64,000 nucleotides of DNA from Methylobacterium goesingense (GCF_022179225.1 NZ_BPQL01000058.1:1-64000), one strand, 5' to 3'. Positions 43,802 to 53,872 are shown, counted from the stretch's first letter. Notes: generated from the letters alone by a model not told the origin. Program-made: numbers and translations.

Positions 43802-43816
43802 CGGCAGATTTTGCCG
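43802..43816. promoter_or_regulatory. Flagellar palindrome D (FlbD/ftr-like), flgB
   Basis: CGGCAGATTTTGCCG, one base from palindromes A and C. It is flanked by a half site (CGGCAGAT at 43769) and a degenerate copy (GGGCAGATTCTTCCG at 43825-43839). No sigma-54-type element was found between it and flgB, so it may repress rather than activate here. Confidence 0.6.
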
Positions 43817-43861
43817 GTCCCACCGGGCAGATTCTTCCGTGTGTGGGGAGGGGTCGCCACC

Positions 43862-44284
43862 ATGTCCGTCACCGACCTTTCCATCCTCGGCATGCTGCGC
43901 ACGCGCATGCAGTGGCACCAGACCCGCCAGAAGTTGATCGCCGAGAACGTAGCCAACGCGGACATGCCGGGTTTCAAGCCGCGCGACCTCGCGAACCCTG
44001 AAATCGGCCGCCCCGGCGGCGCTCTCGCGCAGCCGGCGGGTGCTGCCACGGGCGGGGGCCTCGCGGTGACCAACGCCGCCCATATCGGGCCCGCCGGAGG
44101 ACCGGAGGGGCCGGGCGCCGATCCGCGCCGGGTGAAGGGCTTCGAGATCCGGCCAAGCGGCAACGGCGTCAATCTCGAGGAAGAGATGATGAAGGCCGGC
44201 GAAAACCAGGCGGATTACCAGATGGCCGCCTCACTCTATCAGAAGAGCCTCGATACCCTGAAGATCGCCATCGGAAAGCGCTGA
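43862..44284 (+). CDS. flgB: Flagellar proximal rod protein FlgB
   Basis: A 140-residue rod subunit: LGMLRTRMQWHQTRQKLIAENVANADMPGFKPRDL carries the rod signature, and VNLEEEMMKAGENQADYQMAASLYQKSLDTLKIAIGKR is the standard FlgB C terminus. The ATG at 43862 begins MSVTDLSILG. It heads flgB-flgC-fliE-fliQ-fliR-flhB. The CtrA-type box and palindrome D upstream fit an early (class II-like) operon. Confidence 0.94.
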   Translation: MSVTDLSILGMLRTRMQWHQTRQKLIAENVANADMPGFKPRDLANPEIGRPGGALAQPAGAATGGGLAVTNAAHIGPAGGPEGPGADPRRVKGFEIRPSGNGVNLEEEMMKAGENQADYQMAASLYQKSLDTLKIAIGKR

Positions 44285-44319
44285 GCGATGACATCGGCTG
44301 ACCGGACGGAGGGCGCCCC

Positions 44320-44730
44320 GTGGACTTCCTGAAATCTCTGACCAGTGCCGCTTCGGGGCTCAAGGCCCAGTCGAGCCGGATGCGGGTCATCGCCGAAAAC
44401 ATCGCCAACGCGGATTCAGCGCCCACCGCCCCCGGCGCCGAGCCCTACCGCCGCAAGATCCCGACCTTCCGCAGCCAGGTCGACCAGGAGACCGGTGCAT
44501 CCGTGATCGAAACGGGGCGCGTCCGCCGCGACACCGCGCCGTTCCGCACCAAGTACGAACCCGGCAACCCGAACGCCAACGCCAGGGGCGAGGTCGCGAT
44601 GCCCAACGTCAACGGGCTGATCGAGAACATGGACATGCGCGAGGCCCAGCGCTCCTACGAGGCCAACCTCAACATGATCACGGCGACCCGCCGCATGGTC
44701 GCCAGGACGCTCGAGATCCTCAAGGCCTGA
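44320..44730 (+). CDS. flgC: Flagellar proximal rod protein FlgC
   Basis: A 136-residue rod subunit starting with GTG (preceded by GGAGGGCGCCCC). The N-terminal signature is LTSAASGLKAQSSRMRVIAENIANADSA. The conserved FlgC segment YRRKIPTFRSQVDQ is followed later by VAMPNVNGLIENMDMREAQRSYEANLNMITATRRMVARTLEILKA. It lies between flgB and fliE. Confidence 0.95.
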   Translation: MDFLKSLTSAASGLKAQSSRMRVIAENIANADSAPTAPGAEPYRRKIPTFRSQVDQETGASVIETGRVRRDTAPFRTKYEPGNPNANARGEVAMPNVNGLIENMDMREAQRSYEANLNMITATRRMVARTLEILKA

Positions 44731-44759
44731 ACCTTCGCTTCACCTGAAAGCCTGCCGCC

Positions 44760-45074
44760 ATGACCACCAACGCCTTCGCCGCCGGCGCCTACGCGGCGAT
44801 CCAGAACATCGGTGCCAAGGGCGCGCCCAAGCTCGCGCCGGCCTCTCAGACTGCGGGCTCGAACTTCACGTCGCTCCTGTCCTCGACCCTGGAATCCGTC
44901 GGCGAGGCGGGGCGCCGAGCCGACGGCCAGGCCATGGCGGTTGCGGGGGGCAAGGCCAACGTCGTCGATGTCGTCACCGCCGTGGCCGAGAGCGAGACCG
45001 CCCTGCAGACCCTCGTGGCCGTGCGCGACCGCGTGATCTCGGCCTACGAGGAAATCATGCGCATGCAGATCTAG
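44760..45074 (+). CDS. fliE: MS-ring/rod adaptor FliE
   Basis: A 104-residue protein that joins the MS ring to the rod and is the first substrate exported. Its C-terminal half, SLLSSTLESVGEAGRRADGQAMAVAGGKANVVDVVTAVAESETALQTLVAVRDRVISAYEEIMRMQI, carries the FliE pattern with the final EIMRMQI. The N terminus is variable. It follows flgC by 29 bases. Confidence 0.93.
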   Translation: MTTNAFAAGAYAAIQNIGAKGAPKLAPASQTAGSNFTSLLSSTLESVGEAGRRADGQAMAVAGGKANVVDVVTAVAESETALQTLVAVRDRVISAYEEIMRMQI

Positions 45075-45161
45075 CCCGGAGATCCGGACCGACCGCAGGC
45101 CCCTTTTTTCGTATCCCGCTTTCGTATCCCGTTCGCTCAGCCGCGAGATGACATCCCCACC

Positions 45162-45428
45162 ATGACCGGTCTCGCCATCATCGACGTCGCCCGCGACGGA
45201 ATCTTCGTCTTCCTCAAGGTCGCCGGTCCGAGCATGATCGTGGCCCTGGTGGTCGGGCTCGTGGTCTCCCTGGTCCAGGCACTGACGCAGATCCAGGAGC
45301 AGACCCTGATCTACGTGCCCAAGATCGTGGCGGTGTTCGCCACCCTGCTCCTGACGCTGCCCTTCATGGGCGATGCGCTTGGCGGCTACATGACGCGCAT
45401 CGCGGCCCGCATCGTGTCCGGCGGCTAG
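45162..45428 (+). CDS. fliQ: Flagellar export apparatus protein FliQ
   Basis: An 88-residue export-gate subunit with two hydrophobic helices (VALVVGLVVSLVQALTQIQEQTL and VPKIVAVFATLLLTLPFMGDALG). LTQIQEQTLIYVPK is the FliQ signature. It lies 87 bases after fliE and 18 before fliR. Confidence 0.94.
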   Translation: MTGLAIIDVARDGIFVFLKVAGPSMIVALVVGLVVSLVQALTQIQEQTLIYVPKIVAVFATLLLTLPFMGDALGGYMTRIAARIVSGG

Positions 45429-45446
45429 AGCCTGCTATGAGAGGCC

Positions 45447-46211
45447 ATGAACCTCCTCCTGCCGGGCATCGCGGCGGCCTACCTCCTCACCTTCGCGCGG
45501 ATCGGCACCATGGTGATGCTGATGCCGGGTATCGGCGAGCAGATGGTCTCGCCGCGCCTGCGCCTCGCCTTCGCGCTGCTGCTGACGCTGATCCTGTTCC
45601 CGACCGTGCGTCCGCTCCTACCGATGCAGGGCGGTGCCATCGCGGGGCCGGGCCTAATCGCGCTCCTCATCGGCGAATTGCTGGTGGGCCTCATGCTCGG
45701 ACTGACGGTACGCATGCTGCTCGCCGCCCTGCAGACGGGGGGCATGATCATCTCGCAGCAGCTCGGTTTGTCCTACGCCATGACGGTGGACCCGACGCAG
45801 GGCGGACAGCAGGCGGCGATCGGCAACTTCCTGACCCTTCTGGGGGTCACGCTGATCATGGCGAGCGACCTGCACCACGTGGCCCTGGACGCGATCGGGC
45901 GCAGCTACGTGCTGCTGCCGCCGGACGGGGTGCCGGGCCTCGGGGAGGCGGCGAGCCTCGCCCTCAAGGCGGTCACGCGGGGCTTCGCGCTGGGCGTGCA
46001 GATCGCCGCGCCCTTCATCGCCTTCGGCATCCTGTTCAATATGGGTCTCGGCGTGCTGGCGCGCCTGATGCCCCAGATGCAGGTGTTCTTCGTGGCCGTG
46101 CCGGCCTCGGTCCTCATCGGCATGCTGGTGCTGTTCGGCAGCCTCGGCGTGATGATGGGCGTCTTCCTGGACGATATCGGGCGCTATCTCGGCGATCTCA
46201 CCGGGCGCTGA
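45447..46211 (+). CDS. fliR: Flagellar export apparatus protein FliR
   Basis: A 254-residue polytopic export-gate subunit with about six hydrophobic segments. ARIGTMVMLMPGIGEQMVSPRLRLAFALLLTLILFP, ELLVGLMLGLTVRMLLAALQTGGMIISQQLGLSYAMTVDP and LGVLARLMPQMQVFFVAVPASVLIGMLVL are FliR hallmarks. It lies between fliQ and flhB with short gaps. Confidence 0.95.
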   Translation: MNLLLPGIAAAYLLTFARIGTMVMLMPGIGEQMVSPRLRLAFALLLTLILFPTVRPLLPMQGGAIAGPGLIALLIGELLVGLMLGLTVRMLLAALQTGGMIISQQLGLSYAMTVDPTQGGQQAAIGNFLTLLGVTLIMASDLHHVALDAIGRSYVLLPPDGVPGLGEAASLALKAVTRGFALGVQIAAPFIAFGILFNMGLGVLARLMPQMQVFFVAVPASVLIGMLVLFGSLGVMMGVFLDDIGRYLGDLTGR

Positions 46212-46235
46212 GCCCGAGCCGGGGGGCTTGATCCG

Positions 46236-47303
46236 ATGTCGGACGAGGCCGATCCGGAGGACAAGACCGAAGACCCGACCCCGCGACGGATCGAGAAGGC
46301 GATCGAGCAGGGCAATGTTCCCAACAGCCCCGAGATCAACACCTTCTTCATCCTGGCCGCCTTCACCATGGCGCTGCTGATGGCCTCCGGCTCCATCGCG
46401 CAAGGGCTTCTGGCGAGCCTGCGCGGCTTCCTGATGAACGCGCACCAGGTCCCCTCGGACCCGACCGCCTACACCGAGATGGGCATCCGCATGCTCATCA
46501 TCTGCGCGCAGGCGCTGGTGGTGCCCGTGGCCCTCGTGGTGGTGGCCGGGCTCGCGGCGGGCTTCGCGCAGCACCCGTTCGTGTTCAGCACCGAGGCCCT
46601 GGGTCCGAAGTGGGACCGGATCTCGCCCATGGCCGGGGTCAAGCGCATCTTCGGCATGCAGGCGCTGTTCCAATTCGTGAAGGGGCTGGCCAAGCTCGGC
46701 ATGGTGGGCATCGTCGGCGGCACCATCCTGTGGGGCGAGCGCGACCAGCTCGAGGTGTTCGTGCGCCTCGATCCCATCGCCATCCTGGCGACCATCCTCG
46801 GCCTCGCCCTGAAGATGATGGCCGGCATGCTCTGCGTCTTCGTCGCCATCGCGCTCGGTGACGCGCTCTACCAGCGTTACAGCTGGCGCCAGCGTCTGCG
46901 CATGTCCAAGGAGGAGATGAAGCAGGAGCACAAGGAGAGCGAGGGCAGCCCCGAGGTGAAGGGCCGCATGAAGCAGTTGCGCGCCCAGCGCGTGAAGAAG
47001 CGCATGATGGCGGCCGTGCCCGACGCCACCGTCATCGTCACCAACCCGACCCACTACGCCGTGGCCCTGCGCTACGAGGCCGGCATGGCCGCGCCGATCT
47101 GCGTCGCCAAGGGCGTCGACAGCCTCGCCCTCAAGATCCGCGCGGTCGCCAAGGAGCACGACGTGCCCATCCTGGAGAACCCGCCGCTCGCCCGCGCCCT
47201 GCACGCCACCGTGGAGATCGACCAGGAGATCCCCGCCGAGCATTATCGGGCGGTGGCGGAAGTCATCGGGTACGTGATGCGCCTGCGCCGTCGCGTCGCG
47301 TGA
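46236..47303 (+). CDS. flhB: Flagellar export switch protein FlhB
   Basis: A 355-residue protein with an N-terminal acidic DKTEDPTPRRIEKA motif, four membrane segments (about 30-210) and a cytoplasmic domain. That domain is autocleaved at N270-PTH (VIVTNPTHYAVALRYEAGMAAP), the event that switches export from hook to filament subunits. The C terminus includes IPAEHYRAVAEVIGYVMRLRR. It is the last flagellar gene of the operon; cckA starts 42 bases on. Confidence 0.95.
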   Translation: MSDEADPEDKTEDPTPRRIEKAIEQGNVPNSPEINTFFILAAFTMALLMASGSIAQGLLASLRGFLMNAHQVPSDPTAYTEMGIRMLIICAQALVVPVALVVVAGLAAGFAQHPFVFSTEALGPKWDRISPMAGVKRIFGMQALFQFVKGLAKLGMVGIVGGTILWGERDQLEVFVRLDPIAILATILGLALKMMAGMLCVFVAIALGDALYQRYSWRQRLRMSKEEMKQEHKESEGSPEVKGRMKQLRAQRVKKRMMAAVPDATVIVTNPTHYAVALRYEAGMAAPICVAKGVDSLALKIRAVAKEHDVPILENPPLARALHATVEIDQEIPAEHYRAVAEVIGYVMRLRRRVA

Positions 47304-47345
47304 GGAGTCGCGCTCGGGCCCGCCACCCTTTATGCACCTTCTTTC

Positions 47346-50120
47346 ATGAGAATTCCCGGCAACTTGCGCCGGTTTGCCCTTGTCGCGACGCCGAGCGGGG
47401 CGCTAACCGGAATGGCTTCAGGAGTGGATCGGCGGCGGATGGGCGAGTTCAGCGGACCGGGTAAGCCCGCGTCGAACGCGATCGATCGTTCCGAGCGGCC
47501 GGGGCGGGTGGGCCTGCTGCTCGTGCTGGCGGGGCTCCTCGTCGGCGCGGCGGTGGGTCTGTCCTTCGTGGCCAACGAGCAGGCGCAGCCGCTCATCCTC
47601 GGCCTGCTGGCGCTCCTGGCCATGGCGGGCGTGTTCTGCCTCTTCGCCCTCGCCATCGGGGCGATCCAGCTCGGGGGGCAGACCGCGCGCGACGACATCA
47701 CCAAGGCCATCGTGGACGCGGCGCCCGACGGCGCCATCGTGGTGGAGGAGGGCGGACGCCTCATCTACGCCAACGAATCCTACCTGCGCATCGCCGGGGG
47801 CGAGACCTTCGCGAGCCTGCCGCCGGTGGAACGGGTCTTCGTCGGCTCGCCCGAGGTCTCCGAGGCGGTCTACCGCCTGGCCCAGGCCGCCCGCGACGGG
47901 CTCGGCCATTCGGAAGAGATCCGGATGGCGCCGCCGCCCGGCGGTCCCGAGCGCGCCTTCGCGTGGTTCCGGATCGGGGTGCGGCCCATCGAGCGGCCGC
48001 GCCGGCCCGCCACCCTGTGGACGGTGAGCGACATCACGCACGAGCGCGAGCGCCAGGAAAACGTCTTCCAGGAACTTCAGCACGCGATCGATTACCTCGA
48101 CCACGCGCCCGCCGGCTTCCTGTCGATCGATCCGGCCGGCTCGATCGTCTACATGAACGCGACACTGGCGGCCTGGCTCGGCTACGACCTCGCCACGGTC
48201 GGCTCCGGGGGCCTGCGCCTGCCCGAGATCGCGCCGGGCGCCGACATGCTCACCGCCTCCGAGGGCCTGCCCGGCGAGGTCCGCACCGACCGCTTCGACC
48301 TCGACCTGCGCCGCCGCAACGGACATCCGCTGCCGACCCGCCTCTACCACCGCGTCGCCTTCGGTCAGGACGGCCGGCCCGGTCCCTCGCGCACCTTCGT
48401 GCTCAACCGTTCGGCGGGTGCCGAGACCGACGAGCCGCAGCGCGTGGCCGAGGTGCGCCTCGCACGCTTCCTCAACAACAGCCCCATCGCGATCGCGACC
48501 CTGGACCAGGCCGGACACATCGCCCGGGCCAACACCTCCTTCGCCCGGCTGTTCGGCGGCCTGCCGCGCCAGGCCCTGCCGGACGGACGCAACGAGCTGC
48601 ACAGCGAGCCCACCATGTGGGACGCGGTGGCCGAGCGAGACCGGGCCGGCCTGGAGGCCGCCCTCGCCAAGGCGGCGGCCGGTCTGGTCGAGGTGGCGCC
48701 GATCGAGATTGCCCTCGCGGGTCCGGGCACGCGCTCGGCCCGGGTCTGGCTCAGCCCGGCCGGTGGCGAGCCGGCCGGAACCTCGCGAGACGACGAGGAG
48801 ACCGGCAAGAACGACCGCGAGCGCGTCATCCTCTACGCTCTCGACACCACGGCTCAGCGCCAGCTCGAACAGCAAGTCGCCCAGGCGCAGAAGATGGACA
48901 CGGTGGGCCAGCTCGCCGGCGGCATCGCGCACGACTTCAACAACGTCCTCCAGGCCATCATCGGCTACTCGGACCTGCTGCTGGCCAGCCACAGGCCGAC
49001 CGACCCGGCCTTCCAGGACATCATGCAGATCAAGCAGAACGCGAACCGGGCCGCGAGCCTGGTGCGCCAGCTGCTCGCGTTCTCGCGCCGCCAGACCCTG
49101 CGCCCGGAGGTGATGAATGTCGGCGAGGCGCTCTCCGACCTCACGCTGCTCCTGAAGCGCCTGCTCGGCGAGCGCGTCGACCTCGACCTCAAGCACGGAC
49201 GCGACATCTGGCCGATCAAGGCCGACGTGAACCAGTTCGAGCAGGTCATCGTGAACCTGGCGGTCAACGCCCGCGACGCGATGCCGGAGGGTGGACGCCT
49301 GCTCATCCGCACCGCCAACGTGACGCACGACGCCGTGCCGGTGGAGAACCGCCTGGGCATGCCGACCGGCGACCACGTGCTGATCGAGGTGCTCGACACG
49401 GGACAGGGCATTCCGCCCGACGTGATGGAGAAGATCTTCGAGCCGTTTTTCACCACGAAGGAGATCGGCAAGGGCACCGGCCTCGGGCTCTCGACGGTGT
49501 TCGGCATCGTCAAGCAGAGCGGCGGTACCATCGACGTGCGCTCGACAGTGGGGGAGGGCACCGCCTTCCGGATCTACTTCCCGCGCCACGAGCCGAGCGC
49601 CGAGCCGGCTCCGGAGCCCGAGATCGCGCTTGCGCCCCCCGCCGGCCAGAGCAGCGCCGCCATCGCGGCGAGCCGGCTGAAGGGCGCGCCGGAGCTGGCA
49701 CGGCCCGAGGCCGGCAAGCCCGCGCCGCGCAAGGTCGCGCAGGACCATACCGGCCAGGGCGTGATCCTGCTTGTGGAGGACGAGGACCCCGTGCGCGCCG
49801 TCAACAGCCGTGCCCTCTCGGCACGCGGTTATACGGTGCTGGAAGCGGCCTCCGGCCTCGACGCGCTCCGCATCATCGCCGAGACCAAGGAGACCATCGA
49901 CCTCGTCGTGTCGGACGTAGTGATGCCCGAGATGGACGGGCCGACCCTGCTGCGCGAGCTCCGCAAGCAATCTCCCGACCTCAAGGTGATCTTCGTCTCC
50001 GGCTACGCCGAGGATGCCTTCCGCAAGAACCTGCCGGACGGTGAGGATTTCAACTTCCTGCCCAAGCCGTTCAGCCTGAAGCAGCTCGTCGAGACCGTGA
50101 AGGAAACGATCGCCCGCTAG
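47346..50120 (+). CDS. cckA: Hybrid histidine kinase CckA
   Basis: A 924-residue membrane kinase that in Alphaproteobacteria phosphorylates ChpT and hence CtrA and CpdR, controlling cell cycle and motility. Two membrane segments lie near 56-74 and 79-101. PAS-like domains follow around 118-230, 240-360 and 370-500. The DHp H box is [20 protein letters not shown] with H529, then [24 protein letters not shown] and [20 protein letters not shown]. The C-terminal receiver (about 802-922) has phosphoacceptor D857 in [12 protein letters not shown] and the lysine in FLPKPF. The first ATG is listed; an ATG at 47412 is also possible. It is immediately downstream of flhB with no terminator, so it may be co-transcribed with the flagellar operon. 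Confidence 0.93.
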   Translation: MRIPGNLRRFALVATPSGALTGMASGVDRRRMGEFSGPGKPASNAIDRSERPGRVGLLLVLAGLLVGAAVGLSFVANEQAQPLILGLLALLAMAGVFCLFALAIGAIQLGGQTARDDITKAIVDAAPDGAIVVEEGGRLIYANESYLRIAGGETFASLPPVERVFVGSPEVSEAVYRLAQAARDGLGHSEEIRMAPPPGGPERAFAWFRIGVRPIERPRRPATLWTVSDITHERERQENVFQELQHAIDYLDHAPAGFLSIDPAGSIVYMNATLAAWLGYDLATVGSGGLRLPEIAPGADMLTASEGLPGEVRTDRFDLDLRRRNGHPLPTRLYHRVAFGQDGRPGPSRTFVLNRSAGAETDEPQRVAEVRLARFLNNSPIAIATLDQAGHIARANTSFARLFGGLPRQALPDGRNELHSEPTMWDAVAERDRAGLEAALAKAAAGLVEVAPIEIALAGPGTRSARVWLSPAGGEPAGTSRDDEETGKNDRERVILYALDTTAQRQLEQQVAQAQKMDTVGQLAGGIAHDFNNVLQAIIGYSDLLLASHRPTDPAFQDIMQIKQNANRAASLVRQLLAFSRRQTLRPEVMNVGEALSDLTLLLKRLLGERVDLDLKHGRDIWPIKADVNQFEQVIVNLAVNARDAMPEGGRLLIRTANVTHDAVPVENRLGMPTGDHVLIEVLDTGQGIPPDVMEKIFEPFFTTKEIGKGTGLGLSTVFGIVKQSGGTIDVRSTVGEGTAFRIYFPRHEPSAEPAPEPEIALAPPAGQSSAAIAASRLKGAPELARPEAGKPAPRKVAQDHTGQGVILLVEDEDPVRAVNSRALSARGYTVLEAASGLDALRIIAETKETIDLVVSDVVMPEMDGPTLLRELRKQSPDLKVIFVSGYAEDAFRKNLPDGEDFNFLPKPFSLKQLVETVKETIAR

Positions 50121-50125
50121 CGTTC

Positions 50126-50177
50126 GCCGGCACACGAAGATTCACCCGGTGAACCCCCGGAATCTTCGTGTGCCGGC
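50126..50177 (+). terminator. 17-bp stem hairpin after cckA
   Basis: A perfect 17-bp inverted repeat (starting GCCGGCACACGAAGATT at 50126, matching arm 50161-50177) with an 18-base loop, 5 bases after the cckA stop. The recA -35 element begins one base beyond it. TTGTTC rather than a T tract follows, so termination is likely but not certain. Confidence 0.6.
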
Positions 50178-50178
50178 C

Positions 50179-50207
50179 TTGTTCAATGAGAACAAAACAG
50201 GTACATA
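50179..50207 (+). promoter_or_regulatory. recA promoter with SOS-type operator
   Basis: TTGTTC, exactly 17 bases, then TACATA. Between and across them lies GAAC-N7-GTAC (50190-50204), one base from the direct-repeat GAAC-N7-GAAC/GTTC-N7-GTTC operator bound by LexA in Alphaproteobacteria. It overlaps the spacer and the start of the -10, where repression would be effective. Confidence 0.6.
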
Positions 50208-50265
50208 ATCGGCATCCGAGGCGCATTGAGCCTTGCTCCTCCCCCATGCATAAGGATGCCGACGA

Positions 50266-51357
<1,092 letters not shown>

Positions 51358-51400
51358 GACCATCCCCTCCGCCCACGAGGCGGGAGGGGCCATCGCAGGA

Positions 51401-51437
51401 AAGGCCGCCGGGGCGTACCCGGCGGCCTTTCTTATTT
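51401..51437 (+). terminator. recA terminator
   Basis: A 12-bp perfect stem (AAGGCCGCCGGG, loop GCGTA, CCCGGCGGCCTT) followed by TCTTATTT, 43 bases after the recA stop codon. Confidence 0.85.
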
Positions 51438-51482
51438 CGAGCATCCCGTGTTCCGTGAAGCCACGGTGGACGCGGCCGGGAC

Positions 51483-51818
51483 CTAGCCCGGCGGGAGCAC
51501 ATCGACCTGGATCGACGCGTAGTAGGCCGCCAGATCGGCGATCTCCCCGTCGCTCAGGGGTTTGGCCACCACGTTCATGATCTCGTTGCGGCGGCCACCG
51601 TCCCGATACTCCGTCAGCGCCTTGACCAGATAGGGCTCGACCTGTCCGGAGAGGTTCGGCGCCTCGGGCAGCTTCGAGACCCCGTCGAGGCCGTGGCAGG
51701 TCTGGCAGGCGATGGCGGACTTGCGGCCGGCCTTCGCGTCACCGGCCCCGGCCTCGGTCGACACGACGGCGACGGCGAGCCCGCAGAGCAGACCCGCAAT
51801 GAGACGAGCGGGCGTCAT
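51483..51818 (-). CDS. Periplasmic cytochrome c (c553/class I type)
   Basis: A 111-residue monohaem cytochrome. It has a signal peptide (1-25, AGAG), the haem-binding motif CQTCH (about 38-42) and a downstream methionine in NEIMNVVAKPLSDGEIADLAAYYASI as probable axial ligand. It lies one base after the stop of the PQQ sugar dehydrogenase-like gene, so the two are one operon; the cytochrome is the likely electron acceptor. Confidence 0.9.
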   Translation of the reverse strand: MTPARLIAGLLCGLAVAVVSTEAGAGDAKAGRKSAIACQTCHGLDGVSKLPEAPNLSGQVEPYLVKALTEYRDGGRRNEIMNVVAKPLSDGEIADLAAYYASIQVDVLPPG

Positions 51819-51819
51819 G

Positions 51820-53109
51820 CTACTTGCCCTCGTAGTAGATCCGGTAGATCGCGCCGGCCGTGTCGTCGGAGACCAGGAGCGATCCGTCGAGGAGCACGGC
51901 GACGTCGGTCGGGCGGCCGAGATATTCGCCGTCGGCCGTGAGCCAGCCCTCCGCGAAGGGCTTCGGCGCGCCGGCTTTACCGTCCTTGTCGATCGCCACG
52001 AACATGATCCGCGCCCCGATCGGCTGGGTCCGGTTCCAGGAACCGTGTTCGGCGGTGAAGATGCCGCCCTTGTAGGAATCGGGGAACATGCGTCCGTTGT
52101 AGAAGGTCATGCCGAGATCGGCCGCGTGCGGCGGCAGCTCGGCCTGGGGGAACACCACGTCCTTCGGCGGCGTCTCGTCCTTGTACTCGACGGTGCGGAC
52201 ATGCCCGCCGCCGAACCACGGGAAGCCGAAATTCTCGCCCGCCTTGGCGATGCGATTCAGCTCGCCGGGGGGCGTGTCGTCGCCCATGCCGTCCACCTGG
52301 TTGTCGGTGAACCAGAGGGCCTTGTCGGCGGGGTTGAAGTCCATGCCCACCGAGTTGCGGATGCCGGTGGCGTAGACTTCGCGGTTCTTGCCGTCGGCAT
52401 CCATTCGGATGATGCCGCCGATCCCGGTCTGCGCGTAGAGCTCGCGCTTGGCGGCCGGGGGCACGTTGTAGGGCTGACCCAGCGAGATGTAGGTCTTGCC
52501 GTCCGGGCCGACCCGGCACATCCGAGCCGTGTGGTTGTAGCTTTCCTCCGCGGCCGGGATCAGGTTGCCCTGCTTGACCAGCACGCCGGCGGCGACGTCG
52601 GGGCTCTCGTAGAAAAATTCGGCGGCCGGGAAGGACAGGACCCGGTTCTGCTCGACGATGGTCAGAACGCCGTCCTTGGAGAAGCAGACGCCGTTGGGGA
52701 TCTTGAAGTCGATGCCGGGCGCGAAGGCGCGGACCTCGTCGGCGACCCGATCCTTGTCGCGGTCCGTGACCGTGAAGACCTTGCTCTTGCGGGTGCCGAC
52801 GAACAGCACGCCCGCGTTGGGCCCGACCGCGATCGAGCGGGCATCCGGCACCACGGCGTAGAGGTCGATCTTGAAGCCGTCCGGGAGCTTGATCTTGGAC
52901 AGCGTCTTGCGCAGGGCGTCGGCACGCCGGCCGGTCTGGGGGATTTCCGGCGCCTCGGCGGTGCCGGTGCTTTGCATGCCCGTGAGCTTCTCGAGGGCGT
53001 CGGCCTTCGCCTTTGTCTCGGCGGGGGCGGCGCCTTGCGCGAGGGCGCCGGCGGAGAACGCCAGCGCGGCGCAACCGGCCAGCAGCGTCGCGGTGAGGAC
53101 CGATCGCAT
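51820..53109 (-). CDS. PQQ-dependent sugar (sorbosone/glucose-type) dehydrogenase
   Basis: A 429-residue periplasmic quinoprotein-like beta-propeller of the glucose/sorbosone dehydrogenase family. The ATG at 53109 gives a signal peptide (MRSVLTATLLAGCAALAFSAG, cleaved near ALAQ). Family features include LPDGFKIDLYAVVPDARSIAVGPNAGVLFVGTR, VPNGV-type IPNGVCFSKDGVLTIVEQNRVL, a calcium/PQQ-site-like RIGPDGKTYISLG segment (RVGPDGKTYISLGQPYN), ATGIRNSVGMDFNPADKALWFTDN and FTAEHGSWNRTQPIG. The substrate is unknown. It is followed by a cytochrome c gene, so electrons would pass to the respiratory chain. Confidence 0.85.
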   Translation of the reverse strand: MRSVLTATLLAGCAALAFSAGALAQGAAPAETKAKADALEKLTGMQSTGTAEAPEIPQTGRRADALRKTLSKIKLPDGFKIDLYAVVPDARSIAVGPNAGVLFVGTRKSKVFTVTDRDKDRVADEVRAFAPGIDFKIPNGVCFSKDGVLTIVEQNRVLSFPAAEFFYESPDVAAGVLVKQGNLIPAAEESYNHTARMCRVGPDGKTYISLGQPYNVPPAAKRELYAQTGIGGIIRMDADGKNREVYATGIRNSVGMDFNPADKALWFTDNQVDGMGDDTPPGELNRIAKAGENFGFPWFGGGHVRTVEYKDETPPKDVVFPQAELPPHAADLGMTFYNGRMFPDSYKGGIFTAEHGSWNRTQPIGARIMFVAIDKDGKAGAPKPFAEGWLTADGEYLGRPTDVAVLLDGSLLVSDDTAGAIYRIYYEGK

Positions 53110-53184
53110 GAATGTCTCCCGGATTCCGCCCGCGTGGTCGGGGCGGTTGTGCCCCGACGATATGCGCCTGCCGGGCGCGCCGGC

Positions 53185-53221
53185 AAGGGGAGGGTGCAAG
53201 GGGAGGGTGCAAGGGGAGGGG
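53185..53221. repeat. 13-bp tandem repeat, about 2.8 copies
   Basis: Unit AAGGGGAGGGTGC at 53185-53197 and 53198-53210, with a partial third copy to 53221. It is a purine-rich slippage-prone tract between the sugar dehydrogenase and the MAPEG gene. Confidence 0.85.
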
Positions 53222-53238
53222 GATCGGTCGCCGACGCC

Positions 53239-53655
53239 TCAGGGGGTGTAGGGCAGGAGCTTGATGAACAGGCCCCACAGGACGAAGAGGATACCGATGA
53301 TCGACACGAACCAGACGAGGGAACGCACCTTCGGGACCCCGAAGCCGTAGAGCGGCAGGTAGGCGAGCCGGGCGAAGAAGTAGAGGTAGGCGCCGAGCAC
53401 CACGGCGGTGTTGTGCCGGCCCGTCGCCACGCAGGCGAGAACGAGGGCAGCGAAGATCGGGAAGGTCTCGAAGAAGTTCTTCGACGCCTTCTCAAGCCGG
53501 CTCGCGGCGCCGGTCACCTGGGGCGTCGGTCCCTCACGGTTGCCGGAGGCCCAGCCGGGGCCGCCACGCTGCTGCAACCCGCTCGCGGAGGCGGCGACGA
53601 TGTGGACCAGCCCGAGCAGGCAGGACCAGGCGAGGAGGCGTATTTCGACCGGCAT
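53239..53655 (-). CDS. MAPEG-family membrane protein
   Basis: A 138-residue integral membrane protein of the MAPEG superfamily (microsomal glutathione transferase/eicosanoid metabolism relatives). Four helices are predicted; the signature is RLEKASKNFFETFPIFAALVLA followed by YFFARLAYLPLYGFGVPKVRSLVW. Bacterial members are thought to be glutathione-linked detoxification proteins, although activity here is unproven. It is upstream of the sugar dehydrogenase on the same strand but separated by 129 bases with a repeat tract. Confidence 0.88.
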   Translation of the reverse strand: MPVEIRLLAWSCLLGLVHIVAASASGLQQRGGPGWASGNREGPTPQVTGAASRLEKASKNFFETFPIFAALVLACVATGRHNTAVVLGAYLYFFARLAYLPLYGFGVPKVRSLVWFVSIIGILFVLWGLFIKLLPYTP

Positions 53656-53872
53656 GGCGGGATGTCCGTGGTGGATGGGAGGGACGTCTTCCTAGCTCGG
53701 CGGTGAGCAAAAGCGAAACGACCGTGACTTGCGCCGGAACGCTCCTTATGAGTGCGCCAGCGTGGGAGTCCCGGGATCGCCGGGGGTATTTCCACGCGCG
53801 GCATGCGTGCGCCCTGGACGAACCCCGGTGCGTTCGTACGCCGGCGGCACCCTACGACAGAGTTGTGATGCG

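Noticed and set aside
47418..50135. 905-codon open frame antisense to cckA
   Set aside because: Translation is low-complexity (histidine, glycine, arginine-rich) and mirrors the GC-skewed codon pattern of cckA; similar shadows occur opposite alaS, flgK and flgL.
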